Shown: positions 36,354 through 45,658 of the stretch, piece after piece
Position numbering within the stretch: the first letter of the stretch is position 1
Layout of the letters: the number at the start of each line of letters is the position of its first letter
DNA from: Azoarcus indigens
GTDB lineage: Bacteria; Pseudomonadota; Gammaproteobacteria; Burkholderiales; Rhodocyclaceae
DNA: 61,198 nucleotides
Direction: 5' to 3'
Assembly: GCF_004361735.1 (NCBI RefSeq)
Contig: NZ_SNVV01000029.1
Location: 1-61,198 of the forward strand
Translations under genes and position numbers: made by a program
The notes under the pieces: generated by a model
Seen by the model: only the letters and a program-made list of their open reading frames with translations
Told to the model about the DNA's origin: nothing
Database searches by the model: none

Positions 36354-37592
36354 ATGAACACCCGACGCAGTTTTCTGCGGCGGAGCGCGCTGCTGACCGC
36401 TTCCGCCGCCAGCCTGGCCTTCGCCACCCTCGCCGCCGGCCCTGCCGCCGCCCAGGCCGGCCCGGACAAGATCCGCATCGGCTGGGCGGTGGCCAAGACC
36501 GGCCCCAACGCGCCCGGCGTCGCCACCACCGTGCTGCCCAACTACAAGCTGTGGGTGGAAGAGATCAACGCTGCCGGCGGCATCCAGCTGAAGTCCGGCA
36601 AGCGGGTGCCGGTGGAGGTGGTGGAGTACGACGACCGCTCCAGCTCGGAAGAGGCGGTACGCGCCATCGAGCGGCTGGTCACCCAGGACAAGGTGGATTT
36701 CATCCTGCCGCCCTGGGGCACCGGCACCAACCTCGCCGTCGGCCCCACCTTCCACAAGCACGGCTACCCGCTGCTGGCCGCCACCGCGGTCACCGACCGC
36801 GCGCCGGACCTGGTCAAGCGCTGGCCCAACGCCTTCTTCTTCCTCGGCACCGGCCACGGCTACGGCGAGGCGCTGGTGAGCTACCTGGAGCAGGAGCGCA
36901 AGGCCGGCAAGATCGGCACCAAGGTGGCGATGATGAGCGTGGCCGACGGCTTCGGCGTGGACCTCGGCGGCGCCGCGCGCAAGGTGCTGGCCAAGCACGG
37001 CTTCGAACTGGTGTACGACAAGACCTACCCGGTCGGCACCCAGGATCTGTCGCCGATGCTGAACGAGATCAAGGGGCTGGCGCCGGACGTGTTCATCGCC
37101 TTCTCCTACCCGCCGGACACGCTGGGCATCACCGACCAGGCCAAGGTCATCGGCTTCAATCCCAAGGTGTTCTATACCGGCGTCGGCACCCAGTTCCCGC
37201 TGTACAAGAACAAGTTCGGCGCCAACGTGGACGGCGTCATGAGCCTGGGCGGCATAGACGCCGACGACCCGGCGGTGCAGGCCTACTTCCGCCGCCACAA
37301 GGAAGTGACCGGCCAGGAGCCTGACCGCTTCGCCAGCCCCATCGTCTGGGTCAGCCTGCAGATGCTGCAGCAGGCCATAGAGCGGGTGGGGGTAGACCGG
37401 GCGGCGGTGAGCAAGGAGCTGGCCAGCGGCACCTTCGACACCATCCTCGGCCAGGTCAAGCTGGTGGATCGCCAGTGGCCCAAGCTGTGGTGGGTGGGGC
37501 AATGGCAGGACGGCGAGTTCCGCGGCATCGCCCCCACCGATCGCGCGGGCGCCCGTCCGGCGGTGATCCCGAAGCCGGCCTGGAAGCCCTGA
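36354..37592 (+). CDS. Branched-chain-type ABC transporter substrate-binding protein
   Basis: A 412-residue periplasmic receptor of the LivJ/Peripla_BP_6 class. The signal peptide carries a twin-arginine motif (RRSFLRRSALL), suggesting Tat export. Mature patterns: IRIGWAVAKTGPNAPG, VEVVEYDDRSSSEEAVRAIERLV, then FILPPWGTGTNLAVGPTF. The start ATG 36354 has AGGAAGGAGA upstream. In this class the ligand may be a branched-chain amino acid, amide, urea or an aromatic acid. The nearby aldehyde dehydrogenase and FeaR-like regulator favour an aromatic or aldehyde-derived ligand, but that is inference. First gene of the five-gene uptake operon. Confidence 0.9.
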   Translation: MNTRRSFLRRSALLTASAASLAFATLAAGPAAAQAGPDKIRIGWAVAKTGPNAPGVATTVLPNYKLWVEEINAAGGIQLKSGKRVPVEVVEYDDRSSSEEAVRAIERLVTQDKVDFILPPWGTGTNLAVGPTFHKHGYPLLAATAVTDRAPDLVKRWPNAFFFLGTGHGYGEALVSYLEQERKAGKIGTKVAMMSVADGFGVDLGGAARKVLAKHGFELVYDKTYPVGTQDLSPMLNEIKGLAPDVFIAFSYPPDTLGITDQAKVIGFNPKVFYTGVGTQFPLYKNKFGANVDGVMSLGGIDADDPAVQAYFRRHKEVTGQEPDRFASPIVWVSLQMLQQAIERVGVDRAAVSKELASGTFDTILGQVKLVDRQWPKLWWVGQWQDGEFRGIAPTDRAGARPAVIPKPAWKP

Positions 37593-37694
37593 TCCTCACC
37601 TGAGGCGGCGCAGCGCCAGGCACCTTGCGCGCCCGGGCCACACGCCCGCGGCAACCGGCGCGCGCCGCCTCCCCCGCACCGGGAAACCCCCACC

Positions 37695-38570
37695 ATGTTG
37701 ATCGTCGATGTCCTGCTCGCCGGCTTCACCCTCGGCGGCATGTATGCCCTCATCGCGATGGGGCTGACGCTGCAGTACGGTGTCGCCCGCATCATGAATC
37801 TCTCCTACGGCGAAGTGCTGGTGATGTCCGCCTTCGGCACCTGGTTCGCCGTCACCCGGCTGGACTGGAACCCGGTAGCGGTGCTGCTCGCAAGCCTGCC
37901 GCTGGGCTACCTCGCCAGCTGGCTCATCTACCGCGTGCTGATGATGCCGCTGGTGCGCCGCAGCGGCGCCGGCCCGGCGCTGGAGGTGGACAGCATCCTC
38001 GCCACCTTCGGCCTGCTGTTCCTGCTGCAGGGCGTGCTGCTGCTCGCCTTCGGCGGCAACTACTACAGCTACTCCTACCTGTCGCAGCCGGTGGACATCC
38101 TCGGCAGCCAGGTGGCCGCCAACCGCCTGGTGGTGCTCGGCTTCGCCGCCGCCATCGGCCTCGGCCTCTACCTGTTGCTCACCCGCAGCCGCCTCGGCAC
38201 CGCAGTGCGCGCGGTGGCGGTGGCGCCGCGCTTCGCCCCGCTGGTGGGCATAGACGTGTGGCGGCTGTCGGCCATCGCCTTCGGCATCGGCGGCGCGCTG
38301 GTGGCCGGCGGCGGCACCCTGCTCAGCATGTTCCTGCCCTTCAGCGCCACCATGGGCGTGGTGTTCGCGATGAAGGCGCTGGTGGTGGTGATCATGGGCG
38401 GCGTCGGCAACCTGCTCGGCTGCCTGGTGGCCGGGCTGATGCTGGGCTTCGCCGAAACCCTGGTCGCCCGCTTCGTCGACCCCGGCCTCACGCTGGCGGT
38501 CAATTTCGCCCTCTTCCTGCTGGTGCTGCTGCTGCGGCCGGCAGGCCTGTTCGGGAGGGTCGCACGGTGA
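37695..38570 (+). CDS. livH: Branched-chain-type ABC transporter permease (LivH-like)
   Basis: A 291-residue inner-membrane permease with about eight hydrophobic segments. Family marks: LAGFTLGGMYALIAMGLTLQYGVARIMNLSYGE at the N-terminus (split over several helices) and FAMKALVVVIMGGVGNLLG near the C-terminus, the EAA-like coupling region. It is 102 bases after the binding-protein gene and overlaps livM by four bases (GTGA). Confidence 0.93.
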   Translation: MLIVDVLLAGFTLGGMYALIAMGLTLQYGVARIMNLSYGEVLVMSAFGTWFAVTRLDWNPVAVLLASLPLGYLASWLIYRVLMMPLVRRSGAGPALEVDSILATFGLLFLLQGVLLLAFGGNYYSYSYLSQPVDILGSQVAANRLVVLGFAAAIGLGLYLLLTRSRLGTAVRAVAVAPRFAPLVGIDVWRLSAIAFGIGGALVAGGGTLLSMFLPFSATMGVVFAMKALVVVIMGGVGNLLGCLVAGLMLGFAETLVARFVDPGLTLAVNFALFLLVLLLRPAGLFGRVAR

Positions 38571-39553
38571 GATCGAGCATGAACGCATTGCCTTCCCCCG
38601 CCGCAGCCGGAAACTCCACCGGCGCCGGCCGGCTCGCACTGCAGGCGCTGGCGGTGGCCGGGCTCGCCCTGCTCGCCGCGCTGCCCTGGCTGGGCGCGGA
38701 CGACTACCTGATCGCGGTCGGCATCAACATCCTGCAGTACGGCGTGCTCGCCACCGCCTGGGCGCTGTTCTCCGGGCCGACGCGCTATGTGTCGCTCGCC
38801 ACCGTGGCCTTCTTCGGCATCGGCGCCTACACCGCGGCGGTGTTCGGCGAGACGCTGCCGTGGCCGGCGGTGCTGGCGGCGGCGCTGGGGGTCAGCCTGG
38901 TGCTGGCGCTGATCGTCGGCCTGGCGACGCTGCGGCTGTCGGGCGTGCATTTCGTCATCTTCACCTTCGGCCTCGCCGAGCTGGTGCACCAGCTGGTGAA
39001 CTGGTACGAGGTGAACGTGACCCGCACCCTGGGCCGCTACCTCTTCGTCGACATCAGCCAGGTGCAGATCTACTGGCAGCTGCTGGCGCTGCTGGTGGCG
39101 GTGCTGGCCACCGGCTGGGCGATACGGCGCTCGCGGCTGGGGCTGGCGCTGCAGGTGATAGGCGACGACGAAGTGGTGGCGCGCCATGTGGGCATAGACA
39201 CCACCCGCGCCAAGCTGCTGCTGTTCGCCATCAGCGCCGGCTTCATCGGCCTCGCCGGGGCGGCGATGGCGCCGCGCTGGACCTATATCGACCCGGCCAT
39301 CGCCTTCAACCCGGTGATCTCCTTCCAGGTGCTGATCATGGCCCTACTGGGCGGCGCCAACCGGCTGTTCGGGCCGCTGCTGGGCGTGCTGCCTGTGGCC
39401 CTCCTGTTCGAGCTGCTGTCCGGCAGCTTCCCCAACCACTTCATGATCCTGCTCGGGCTGGTGTTCATGGCCATCGTCTATTTCATCCCCAACGGCCTGT
39501 TCGGGCTGCTGGAGCGGCGCCGGCAGCGCGCCGGCAAGGAGGGCGGCAAATGA
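38567..39553 (+). CDS. livM: Branched-chain-type ABC transporter permease (LivM-like)
   Basis: A 328-residue permease. GTG 38567, overlapping the livH stop as GTGA, is chosen because GGGAGG lies 8 bases upstream; an in-frame ATG at 38579 is the alternative. Family marks: GVLATAWALFSGPTRYVSLA, LSGVHFVIFTFGLAEL, a cytoplasmic SRLGLALQVIGDDEVVARHVGID loop (coupling region) and the end VYFIPNGLFGLLERRR. It overlaps livG in ATGA, so livHMGF are translationally coupled. Confidence 0.93.
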   Translation: MRSSMNALPSPAAAGNSTGAGRLALQALAVAGLALLAALPWLGADDYLIAVGINILQYGVLATAWALFSGPTRYVSLATVAFFGIGAYTAAVFGETLPWPAVLAAALGVSLVLALIVGLATLRLSGVHFVIFTFGLAELVHQLVNWYEVNVTRTLGRYLFVDISQVQIYWQLLALLVAVLATGWAIRRSRLGLALQVIGDDEVVARHVGIDTTRAKLLLFAISAGFIGLAGAAMAPRWTYIDPAIAFNPVISFQVLIMALLGGANRLFGPLLGVLPVALLFELLSGSFPNHFMILLGLVFMAIVYFIPNGLFGLLERRRQRAGKEGGK

Positions 39554-40362
39554 GCGCGCCCCTGCTGAAAGTGACAGGCCTGACCAAGGCCTTCGGCGGC
39601 CTGGTAGCGGTGGACAAGCTGGGCTTCGAAGTGGCGCCCGGCGAAGTCATCGGCCTGGTCGGCCCCAACGGCTCCGGCAAGACCACCGCGATGAACCTGA
39701 TCTCCGGCGCGCTGCGCGCCGACCGCGGCAGCATCCGCCTGGGCGACGCCGAGCTGGTCGGCCTGCGGCCTGACCGCATCGTGCGCCACGGCGTCGCCCG
39801 CACCTTCCAGCTGGTGCGGGTGCTGGGCTCGCTGAGCTGCGCCGACAACGTCGCCGCCGGCCTCGCCTTCCACCCGGGCGGCGCCTTCGGCGCGGGCGCG
39901 CGGGAGCGCATCGACGCCCTGCTCGCCCGCGTCGGCCTGGGCGGGCGCGAAGCGCTGCCCGCCGGCGAGTTGACCTATATCGACCAGAAGCGGCTGGAGC
40001 TGGCCCGCGCGCTGGCGCTGGCGCCGCGCCTGCTGCTGCTGGACGAATGGCTGGCCGGCCTCAATCCCACCGAGCTGCGCGAGGGCATCGCCCTGATCCG
40101 CAGCCTGCGTGACGAGGGCCTGACCATGATCCTGGTGGAACACGTGATGGAGGCGGTGCACGCCCTGTGCAACCGCTGCGTGGTGATGAACGCCGGCGTG
40201 CTGCTGGCCGACGGACCCACCGCCGAGGTGCTGCGCAACCCGGAAGTGGTGCGCGCCTACCTGGGCGAGGATGTGGAGACGGACGACCTGCCGCCCCCCC
40301 ATCTGCCCACCGGCGAAGCCCCCACCCAGCTCAACCTGGACGCGGGGGGCCAGCATGCTTGA
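39550..40362 (+). CDS. livG: ABC transporter ATPase (LivG-like)
   Basis: A 270-residue ATP-binding subunit. Walker A GPNGSGKTTAMNL, Q-loop VARTFQLVRVL, Walker B LLLLDEWLAGLNP, H-loop ILVEHVMEAV. Two oddities: the signature is ELTYIDQKRLELARAL, without LSGGQ (as in many LivG proteins), and the usual Pro after the catalytic Glu is Trp (DEW). The C-terminus carries an acidic/proline-rich extension of about 20 residues. The start ATG 39550 overlaps the livM stop. The livF start lies inside its last codons (8-base overlap). Confidence 0.92.
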   Translation: MSAPLLKVTGLTKAFGGLVAVDKLGFEVAPGEVIGLVGPNGSGKTTAMNLISGALRADRGSIRLGDAELVGLRPDRIVRHGVARTFQLVRVLGSLSCADNVAAGLAFHPGGAFGAGARERIDALLARVGLGGREALPAGELTYIDQKRLELARALALAPRLLLLDEWLAGLNPTELREGIALIRSLRDEGLTMILVEHVMEAVHALCNRCVVMNAGVLLADGPTAEVLRNPEVVRAYLGEDVETDDLPPPHLPTGEAPTQLNLDAGGQHA

Positions 40363-41080
40363 GATCGCCGGCCTTTCCGTGCGCTACGGCAAGCACCTGG
40401 CGCTGGACGACGTCGCCCTCAAGGTCGGGCGCGGCGAAATCGTCGTCATGCTGGGCGCCAACGGCGCCGGCAAATCCTCGCTGCTGAAGGCGGTGGGCGG
40501 CATGGTGAAGCGCGAACCCGGCGCCTCCATCCGCCTCGCCGGCACCGAGCTGGCCGGGCTGCCGGCGCACCGCATCGTCGGCGCCGGCCTCGCCCTGGTG
40601 CCCGAGGGCCGCGGCGTGTTCGGCGAACTGACGGTGCGGGAAAACCTGGCGCTGGGCGCCTTCCCCCATCGCGGCCGCGCCGCCGAGGCGGACAACTTCG
40701 AGCGCGTGCAGAACCTCTTCCCCCGCCTGCGCGAACGCCTGGACCAGGCGGTGCGCACCATGAGCGGCGGCGAGCAGCAGATGGTGGCGGTGGGCAGGGC
40801 GCTGATGTCCGCCCCGGCCATCCTGCTGCTGGACGAGCCCTCGCTGGGCCTGTCGCCCCTGATGTGCAAGGAGCTGTTCCAGGCCCTGGCGCGCATCCGT
40901 GACGACGGCACCGGCGTGCTGCTGGTGGAGCAGAACGCGCGCCAGAGCCTGGCGATAGGCGACCGCGGCTACCTGCTGGAAGGCGGCCGCGTCGTCGGCA
41001 GCGGCAGCGCCGCCGCGCTCGGCGCCGACCCGGCGGTGCGCGCCGCCTACCTGGGCGTGGCCCACGGCGAGGCGGCGTGA
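40355..41080 (+). CDS. livF: ABC transporter ATPase (LivF-like)
   Basis: A 241-residue ATP-binding subunit, partner of LivG. Walker A GANGAGKSSLLKAV, VPEGRGVFGELTVREN in the LivF-specific region, signature TMSGGEQQMVAVGRAL, Walker B LLLLDEPSLGLSP, H-loop LLVEQNARQSL. All ATPase motifs are canonical. It starts inside livG by an 8-base overlap. Last gene of the transporter operon; the aldehyde dehydrogenase gene follows after 208 bases that hold no gene I recognise. Confidence 0.94.
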   Translation: MLEIAGLSVRYGKHLALDDVALKVGRGEIVVMLGANGAGKSSLLKAVGGMVKREPGASIRLAGTELAGLPAHRIVGAGLALVPEGRGVFGELTVRENLALGAFPHRGRAAEADNFERVQNLFPRLRERLDQAVRTMSGGEQQMVAVGRALMSAPAILLLDEPSLGLSPLMCKELFQALARIRDDGTGVLLVEQNARQSLAIGDRGYLLEGGRVVGSGSAAALGADPAVRAAYLGVAHGEAA

Positions 41081-41288
41081 AGCCAGTGCGCACAAGCGCG
41101 CAGGCAAACCCCGCCGGGCCCCGCCCGGGGCGATGCGCTTCAACCGCGCCGCGGGCACTTCCGGCGTGCAGACTGTCCCACCCCATTCAGGCGGCAGCGT
41201 TGCCTCGCGCGGCGCGCCACCTTTTCATCCGACCCACCCCCGGCGCACCCGGCGCCGCTTCCCATCCACTCCCGAGGAGACCAGCCCC

Positions 41289-42743
41289 ATGAACGACATC
41301 CAGCTCCTGATCGGCGGCCAACCAGTCGCTGCCAGCGGCGGCGCCACCTTCGAGCGCCGCAACCCGGTCAGCGGCGAAGTCGCCACCCGTGCCGCCGCCG
41401 CCAGCGCCGCCGATGCCCGCGCCGCCGCCGATGCCGCCGCCGCCGCCTTCCCCGCCTGGTCGCAGACCACGCCCGGCCAGCGCCGCGCGCTGCTGGCCAA
41501 GGCCGCCGACCTGCTGGACGCCCGCACGCCGGACTTCATCGCCCGCATGTGCGCCGAAACCGGCGCCACGCCGGGCTGGGCCGGCTTCAACTGCTTCCTC
41601 GCCGCCAACATGCTGCGCGAAGCGGCGGCCGCCACCACCCGCATCGGCGGTGAAGTCATTCCCTCCGACGTGCCTGGCAGCCTGGCGCTGGCGGTGCGCC
41701 AGCCGGCCGGCGTGGTGCTGGGCATCGCGCCGTGGAACGCGCCCGTCATCCTCGGCACCCGCGCGCTGGCAATGCCGCTGGCCTGCGGCAACACCGTGGT
41801 GCTGAAGGCGTCCGAAGTGTCGCCGGCGGTGCATCACCTGATAGGCGCGGTGCTGCAGGAAGCCGGCCTGCCGCCGGGCGTGGTGAACGTGGTGAGCAAC
41901 GCCCCGGCCGATGCCGGCGCGGTGGTGGAAGCGCTGATCGCCCATCCGGCGGTGCGCCGCATCAACTTCACCGGCTCCACCCACGTCGGCCGCATCATCG
42001 CCCGCACCGCCGCCGAATACCTGAAGCCAGTGCTGCTGGAGCTGGGCGGCAAGGCGCCCTTCCTGGTGCTGGCGGATGCCGACCTGGACGCAGCGGTGGA
42101 CGCCGCTGCCTTCGGCGCCTTCATGAATCAGGGCCAGATCTGCATGTCCACCGAGCGCATCATCGTCGAGGATGCGGTGGCGGACGAATTCGTCGCCCGG
42201 CTGGCGCGCAAGGCCGCCTCGCTGCCCGCCGGCAAGCCGGACGCCGAGGGCATCGTGCTCGGTTCGGTGGTGGATGCCGCCACAGTGGACAAGGTGCAGT
42301 CCATGGTGGCCGACGCCGTCGGCAAGGGGGCGAAGCTGGTCGCCGGCGGCAAGGTGGACGGCACGGTGATGGACGCCCATGTGCTGGACGGCGTCACCCG
42401 CAGCATGCGCATCTACAGCGAGGAATCCTTCGGCCCCATCGTCGCGGTGATCCGCGCCCGCGACGCCGAAGACGCACTGCGGCTGGCCAACGACAGCGAG
42501 TACGGCCTCTCCTCCGCCATCTTCAGCCGCGACGTCGGCCGCGCGCTGGAACTGGCCAAGCGACTGCAAGCCGGCATCTGCCACATCAACGGCCCGACGG
42601 TGCACGACGAGGCGCAGATGCCCTTCGGCGGCGTCAAGGACTCCGGCTACGGCCGCTTCGGCGGCCAGGCCGGCATCGAGGCCTTCACCGAGCTGCGCTG
42701 GATCACCGTGCAGACCGGCGAGCCGCGGCACTATCCCTTCTGA
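41289..42743 (+). CDS. NAD(P)-dependent aldehyde dehydrogenase (vanillin/salicylaldehyde type)
   Basis: A 484-residue cytoplasmic ALDH that oxidises an aldehyde to its acid. The catalytic pair is Glu251 (LLELGGKAPF) and Cys285 (NQGQICMSTER). Cofactor-binding marks: GIAPWNAPVILGTRALAMPL and INFTGSTHVGRIIA. The C-terminal QMPFGGVKDSGYGRFGG is canonical. Overall pattern resembles vanillin, salicylaldehyde and benzaldehyde dehydrogenases. The start is ATG 41289, behind GAGGAGA. Probably expressed with, or like, the Liv-type operon upstream and under the FeaR-like activator (inference). Confidence 0.88.
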   Translation: MNDIQLLIGGQPVAASGGATFERRNPVSGEVATRAAAASAADARAAADAAAAAFPAWSQTTPGQRRALLAKAADLLDARTPDFIARMCAETGATPGWAGFNCFLAANMLREAAAATTRIGGEVIPSDVPGSLALAVRQPAGVVLGIAPWNAPVILGTRALAMPLACGNTVVLKASEVSPAVHHLIGAVLQEAGLPPGVVNVVSNAPADAGAVVEALIAHPAVRRINFTGSTHVGRIIARTAAEYLKPVLLELGGKAPFLVLADADLDAAVDAAAFGAFMNQGQICMSTERIIVEDAVADEFVARLARKAASLPAGKPDAEGIVLGSVVDAATVDKVQSMVADAVGKGAKLVAGGKVDGTVMDAHVLDGVTRSMRIYSEESFGPIVAVIRARDAEDALRLANDSEYGLSSAIFSRDVGRALELAKRLQAGICHINGPTVHDEAQMPFGGVKDSGYGRFGGQAGIEAFTELRWITVQTGEPRHYPF

Positions 42744-42841
42744 TGGCGGCCAGCACGCCCGGCGGCTGCAACGGCCAGGCGTGCTTCAGAGCGCGGCGTG
42801 GCGGCCGGGGCACCCCCGCCCGCCACGCCCCCGTCACCCCA

Positions 42842-43495
42842 TCAAGCCGGGCAACCCGCCGCCGCATGCACCTCCTCCATGCAGCGCACCAGCTCGTCCA
42901 TTGCCAGCACCGGCAGCCGGTGCTCGCGCGCATAGCGGGCCACCTGCTCGCCGCGCGCCATGGTGCCGTCCGGGTTCATCAGCTCGCACAACACCGCCGC
43001 CGGCCGCAGCCCGGCCAGCCGGGCCAGATCCACCGAGCCTTCGGTATGGCCGCGCCGCACCCGCACGCCGCCGTTGCGCGAGCGCAGCGGGAACACATGG
43101 CCGGGGCTGACGATGCGGCGATCCTCCGCCGAGGACGCCAGCGCGGCGGCGATGGTGCGCACCCGGTCGGCGGCGGACACGCCGGTGCTCACGCCCTCCG
43201 CCGCCTCGATGGAAACGGTGAAGCCGGTGCCGTGGCGGGCGCGGTTGTCCGCCACCATCTGCGGCAGCGCCAAGGCATCCACCGTGGCTTCGTCCAGGCA
43301 CAGGCAGACGATGCCGCTGCCGTCGCGGATCATCATCACCATGGTGGCAAGGGAGAGGTTCTCCGCCGCGGCGACGAGGTCGGCCTCGTCCTCGCGGTCG
43401 GCGTCGTCCAACAACAGCACCGGGCGGCCGGCGCGGTAGGCGGCCAGGGCCGCGGCGACATTGGGGAAACGCTGGAGATCTACGGAAAGAAACAT
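42842..43495 (-). CDS. ribB: 3,4-dihydroxy-2-butanone-4-phosphate synthase RibB
   Basis: A 217-residue riboflavin enzyme that makes dihydroxybutanone phosphate from ribulose 5-phosphate. Seen: [16 protein letters not shown] (acidic metal/substrate loop), [29 protein letters not shown] and [17 protein letters not shown]. There is no GTP cyclohydrolase II half, so it is the stand-alone form. The start ATG 43495 has GAGG 9 bases upstream; the ATG at 43543 is too far from any ribosome site. Preceded by an FMN riboswitch, so it is probably turned down by FMN. Confidence 0.94.
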   Translation of the reverse strand: MFLSVDLQRFPNVAAALAAYRAGRPVLLLDDADREDEADLVAAAENLSLATMVMMIRDGSGIVCLCLDEATVDALALPQMVADNRARHGTGFTVSIEAAEGVSTGVSAADRVRTIAAALASSAEDRRIVSPGHVFPLRSRNGGVRVRRGHTEGSVDLARLAGLRPAAVLCELMNPDGTMARGEQVARYAREHRLPVLAMDELVRCMEEVHAAAGCPA

Positions 43496-43557
43496 TGAAA
43501 CGTGCCTCACGCAAAGCGATGAACGAACGTTCCAGGGCTGCAAACACGGCCAGGCGC

Positions 43558-43587
43558 CGCCATTGCCGCGCTAGTGCGGCGATGGCG
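43558..43587 (-). promoter_or_regulatory. Hairpin in the ribB leader
   Basis: Twelve-base arms with one mismatch (CGCCATTGCCGC and GCGGCGATGGCG) lie between the FMN aptamer and the ribB start. No U-run follows on the minus strand. It may be part of the riboswitch expression platform, but it lies about 60 bases from the ribosome site. Confidence 0.45.
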
Positions 43588-43631
43588 GATCGCGCCCCTC
43601 CTCGCGGAGCAGCGGCGCCTGTCGGGTACTG

Positions 43632-43772
43632 CGTCTTCTCTCATCCGGACTGTCACCGTCGGCCCCGGAATCGCACCGGATCTGCTGACCTCCGGCAGCG
43701 GCCGGAGCGCTCGCGGGCTGCCCGGCGCGAGCGCCGGATCACCGCCGGTGGGGACTTTCACCCCGCCCTGAA
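43632..43772 (-). ncRNA. FMN riboswitch (RFN element)
   Basis: Read on the minus strand, the conserved aptamer parts occur in order: AGGGCGGGGTGAAAGTCCCC, ACCGGCGGTGATCC, an AGCCCGCGAGCG arm, GATCCGGTGCGATTCCGGGG, GGTGACAGTCCGGATGAGAG and AAGAC. It lies 137 bases upstream of ribB. FMN binding to this class shuts down riboflavin genes by termination or by hiding the ribosome site. Confidence 0.95.
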
Positions 43773-43931
43773 GACCTGGACGCGGCCCGCCGCCGCCCTT
43801 CCCGAGCGACACGGCGGCGCCGCGCCACGGCTGCCTGAACCGCCAGCATGCGCTGCCCGCATGGCATTGCGCGCTGGCCGGCACCAAACATCCGATGTTA
43901 GGATGATACGCCTGTTGCCGGAAAACCGCCC

Positions 43932-44630
43932 ATGGACACCCCGCCGCTTCCCACCGCCCGCCGCCGCTCCCTGGTCTGCGAGACCATAGAGATCCTGCGC
44001 GGCCGGGTGGAGGATGGCACCTGGCGCGTGGGCGACCGCATTCCGCCGGAGGCCGCGCTGGCCGAGGCGCTGGGCGTGGGCCGCAACACCGTGCGCGAAG
44101 CGGTGCGGGTGCTGTCCCGCTCGGAGATGCTGGAAGTGCGCCAGGGCGACGGCACCTATGTGCGGCGCGCGGTGGACCCGGCCGAGACCATGGAGCGGCT
44201 GAACCGCGCCGACCTGCTGGACAGCATCGCCCTGCACCAGCTGCTGGAAGCCGAGATCGCCCGCTGCGCCGCCGAACGCCGCAGCGAAGCCGACCTCGCC
44301 GCCCTGCGCGAGGCCCTCGCCGCCCGCGGCGACTACCGCCCCGGCGACGACCGCGCCGCCTTCCACGCCCGCGACCGCGCCTTCCACCGCTGCGTCGCCG
44401 CCGCCGCCCACAACGACGCCCTGGACGCGCTCTACCGCTACTTCGCCAGCAGCATGGAAGTGCGCCTGCACGAGAGCTTCAGCGAGGGCGAGCTCGCCGA
44501 ACCCACGCTGGCCGAGCATGCCGCCATCGTAGACGCCATCGCCGCCGGCAATGGCGAAGCCGCGGCCGCCGCCGCGCGCGCGGTGCTCGCTGCCCAACTC
44601 GAACGCCTGCGCCGCAGCCGCGGCGCCTGA
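43932..44630 (+). CDS. GntR-family regulator, FCD (FadR-like) subfamily
   Basis: A 232-residue regulator. Winged HTH at residues 12-78: GTWRVGDRIPPEAALAEALGVGRNTVREAVRVL and LEVRQGDGTYV. The C-terminal FCD all-helical domain (about 95-225) includes LEAEIARCAAERR, DRAFHRCVAAAAHNDAL and LAEHAAIVDAI, giving the Asp/His residues of the usual metal or organic-acid site. The start ATG 43932 lies 160 bases from the FMN riboswitch, on the other strand. The target is unknown; the neighbouring DUF815 gene is 46 bases downstream on the same strand. Confidence 0.88.
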   Translation: MDTPPLPTARRRSLVCETIEILRGRVEDGTWRVGDRIPPEAALAEALGVGRNTVREAVRVLSRSEMLEVRQGDGTYVRRAVDPAETMERLNRADLLDSIALHQLLEAEIARCAAERRSEADLAALREALAARGDYRPGDDRAAFHARDRAFHRCVAAAAHNDALDALYRYFASSMEVRLHESFSEGELAEPTLAEHAAIVDAIAAGNGEAAAAAARAVLAAQLERLRRSRGA

Positions 44631-44676
44631 CGACCATTCCACCCTTTCACGCCCAACCCCGAACCCGGACCGACCG

Positions 44677-45642
44677 ATGACCACCCGCTCCACGCCCGCC
44701 GGCAAGCCCCGCAACCGCAAACCCGCCCAGGCCCCGATCGCCGCCAGCACCACCACGCCCGCCGTTGCCGAGCACACGCTGGGCGCCCTGCTGCACGAGC
44801 TGCGGCGCATCGCCGATGCCCTGGAAACCCATGTGCCGCAGGCGACCAGGCCGGACTTCGCCGACGCCCCCGCCTACCACTGGGAGCGGGTCGAGGCCGG
44901 CGGCCGCCACGTCGGCCGCCTCAGCCCGGTGCTGCAACCGGCGCTGATCGAGTTCTCCGACCTGCGCAACGTGGACCAGCAGCGCGAGATCATCGAACGC
45001 AACACCCGCCAGTTCGTGCAGGGCCGCCCGGCCAACAACGTGCTGCTCACCGGCGCCCGCGGCACCGGCAAATCCTCGCTAGTGAAGGCCTGCCTCGCCG
45101 CCTTCCACAAGCAGGGCCTGCGCATCATCGAGATCGACAAGGAGCACCTGAACGACCTGCCGGCGGTCATCGAGCTGGTGCGCGCGCGGCCGCAGAAGTA
45201 CATCGTGTTCTGCGACGACCTCTCCTTCGAGGAAGGCGAGACCGGCTACAAGGGCCTGAAGACCGCGCTCGATGGCTCCGTCTCCGGCCAGGCCGCCAAC
45301 ATGCTGATCTATGCCACCTCCAACCGCCGCCACCTCATCCCGGACAAGATCTCCGACAACCTGGAGAACAACCGCAGCCAGGACGGCGAACTGCGCCCCG
45401 GCGACGCGGTGGAAGAGAAGATCTCGCTGTCCGAACGCTTCGGCATCTGGCTCAGCTTCTACTCCTTCTCCCAGGACGAATACCTGGAAGCGGTGCGGCT
45501 GTGGTTGAAGAAATACGGCGTGCCGGCGCGCCGCATCCGCGCCGCCGAGAAGGAAGCCCTGCTGTGGGCGCTGAGCCGCGGCGCCCGCTCCGGCCGCATC
45601 GCGGCGCAGTTCGCCAAGGACTACGTGGCGCAGTTGGGCTAG
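44677..45642 (+). CDS. DUF815-family AAA+ ATPase
   Basis: A 321-residue P-loop ATPase. Walker A GARGTGKSSL at 126-135; Walker B YIVFCDDLSFEE; a sensor region LIYATSNRRHLIPDKISDN. The N-terminal 35 residues are basic and low-complexity. The C-terminal lid includes SLSERFGIWLSFYSFSQDEYL and a Ser/Arg-rich end (RGARSGRIAAQFAKDY). The family is widespread and of uncertain role. The start is ATG 44677, without a strong ribosome site. The HNH nuclease gene begins 16 bases after its stop, so they are probably cotranscribed. Confidence 0.88.
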   Translation: MTTRSTPAGKPRNRKPAQAPIAASTTTPAVAEHTLGALLHELRRIADALETHVPQATRPDFADAPAYHWERVEAGGRHVGRLSPVLQPALIEFSDLRNVDQQREIIERNTRQFVQGRPANNVLLTGARGTGKSSLVKACLAAFHKQGLRIIEIDKEHLNDLPAVIELVRARPQKYIVFCDDLSFEEGETGYKGLKTALDGSVSGQAANMLIYATSNRRHLIPDKISDNLENNRSQDGELRPGDAVEEKISLSERFGIWLSFYSFSQDEYLEAVRLWLKKYGVPARRIRAAEKEALLWALSRGARSGRIAAQFAKDYVAQLG

Positions 45643-45658
45643 ACGCTGCGCCATTTCC

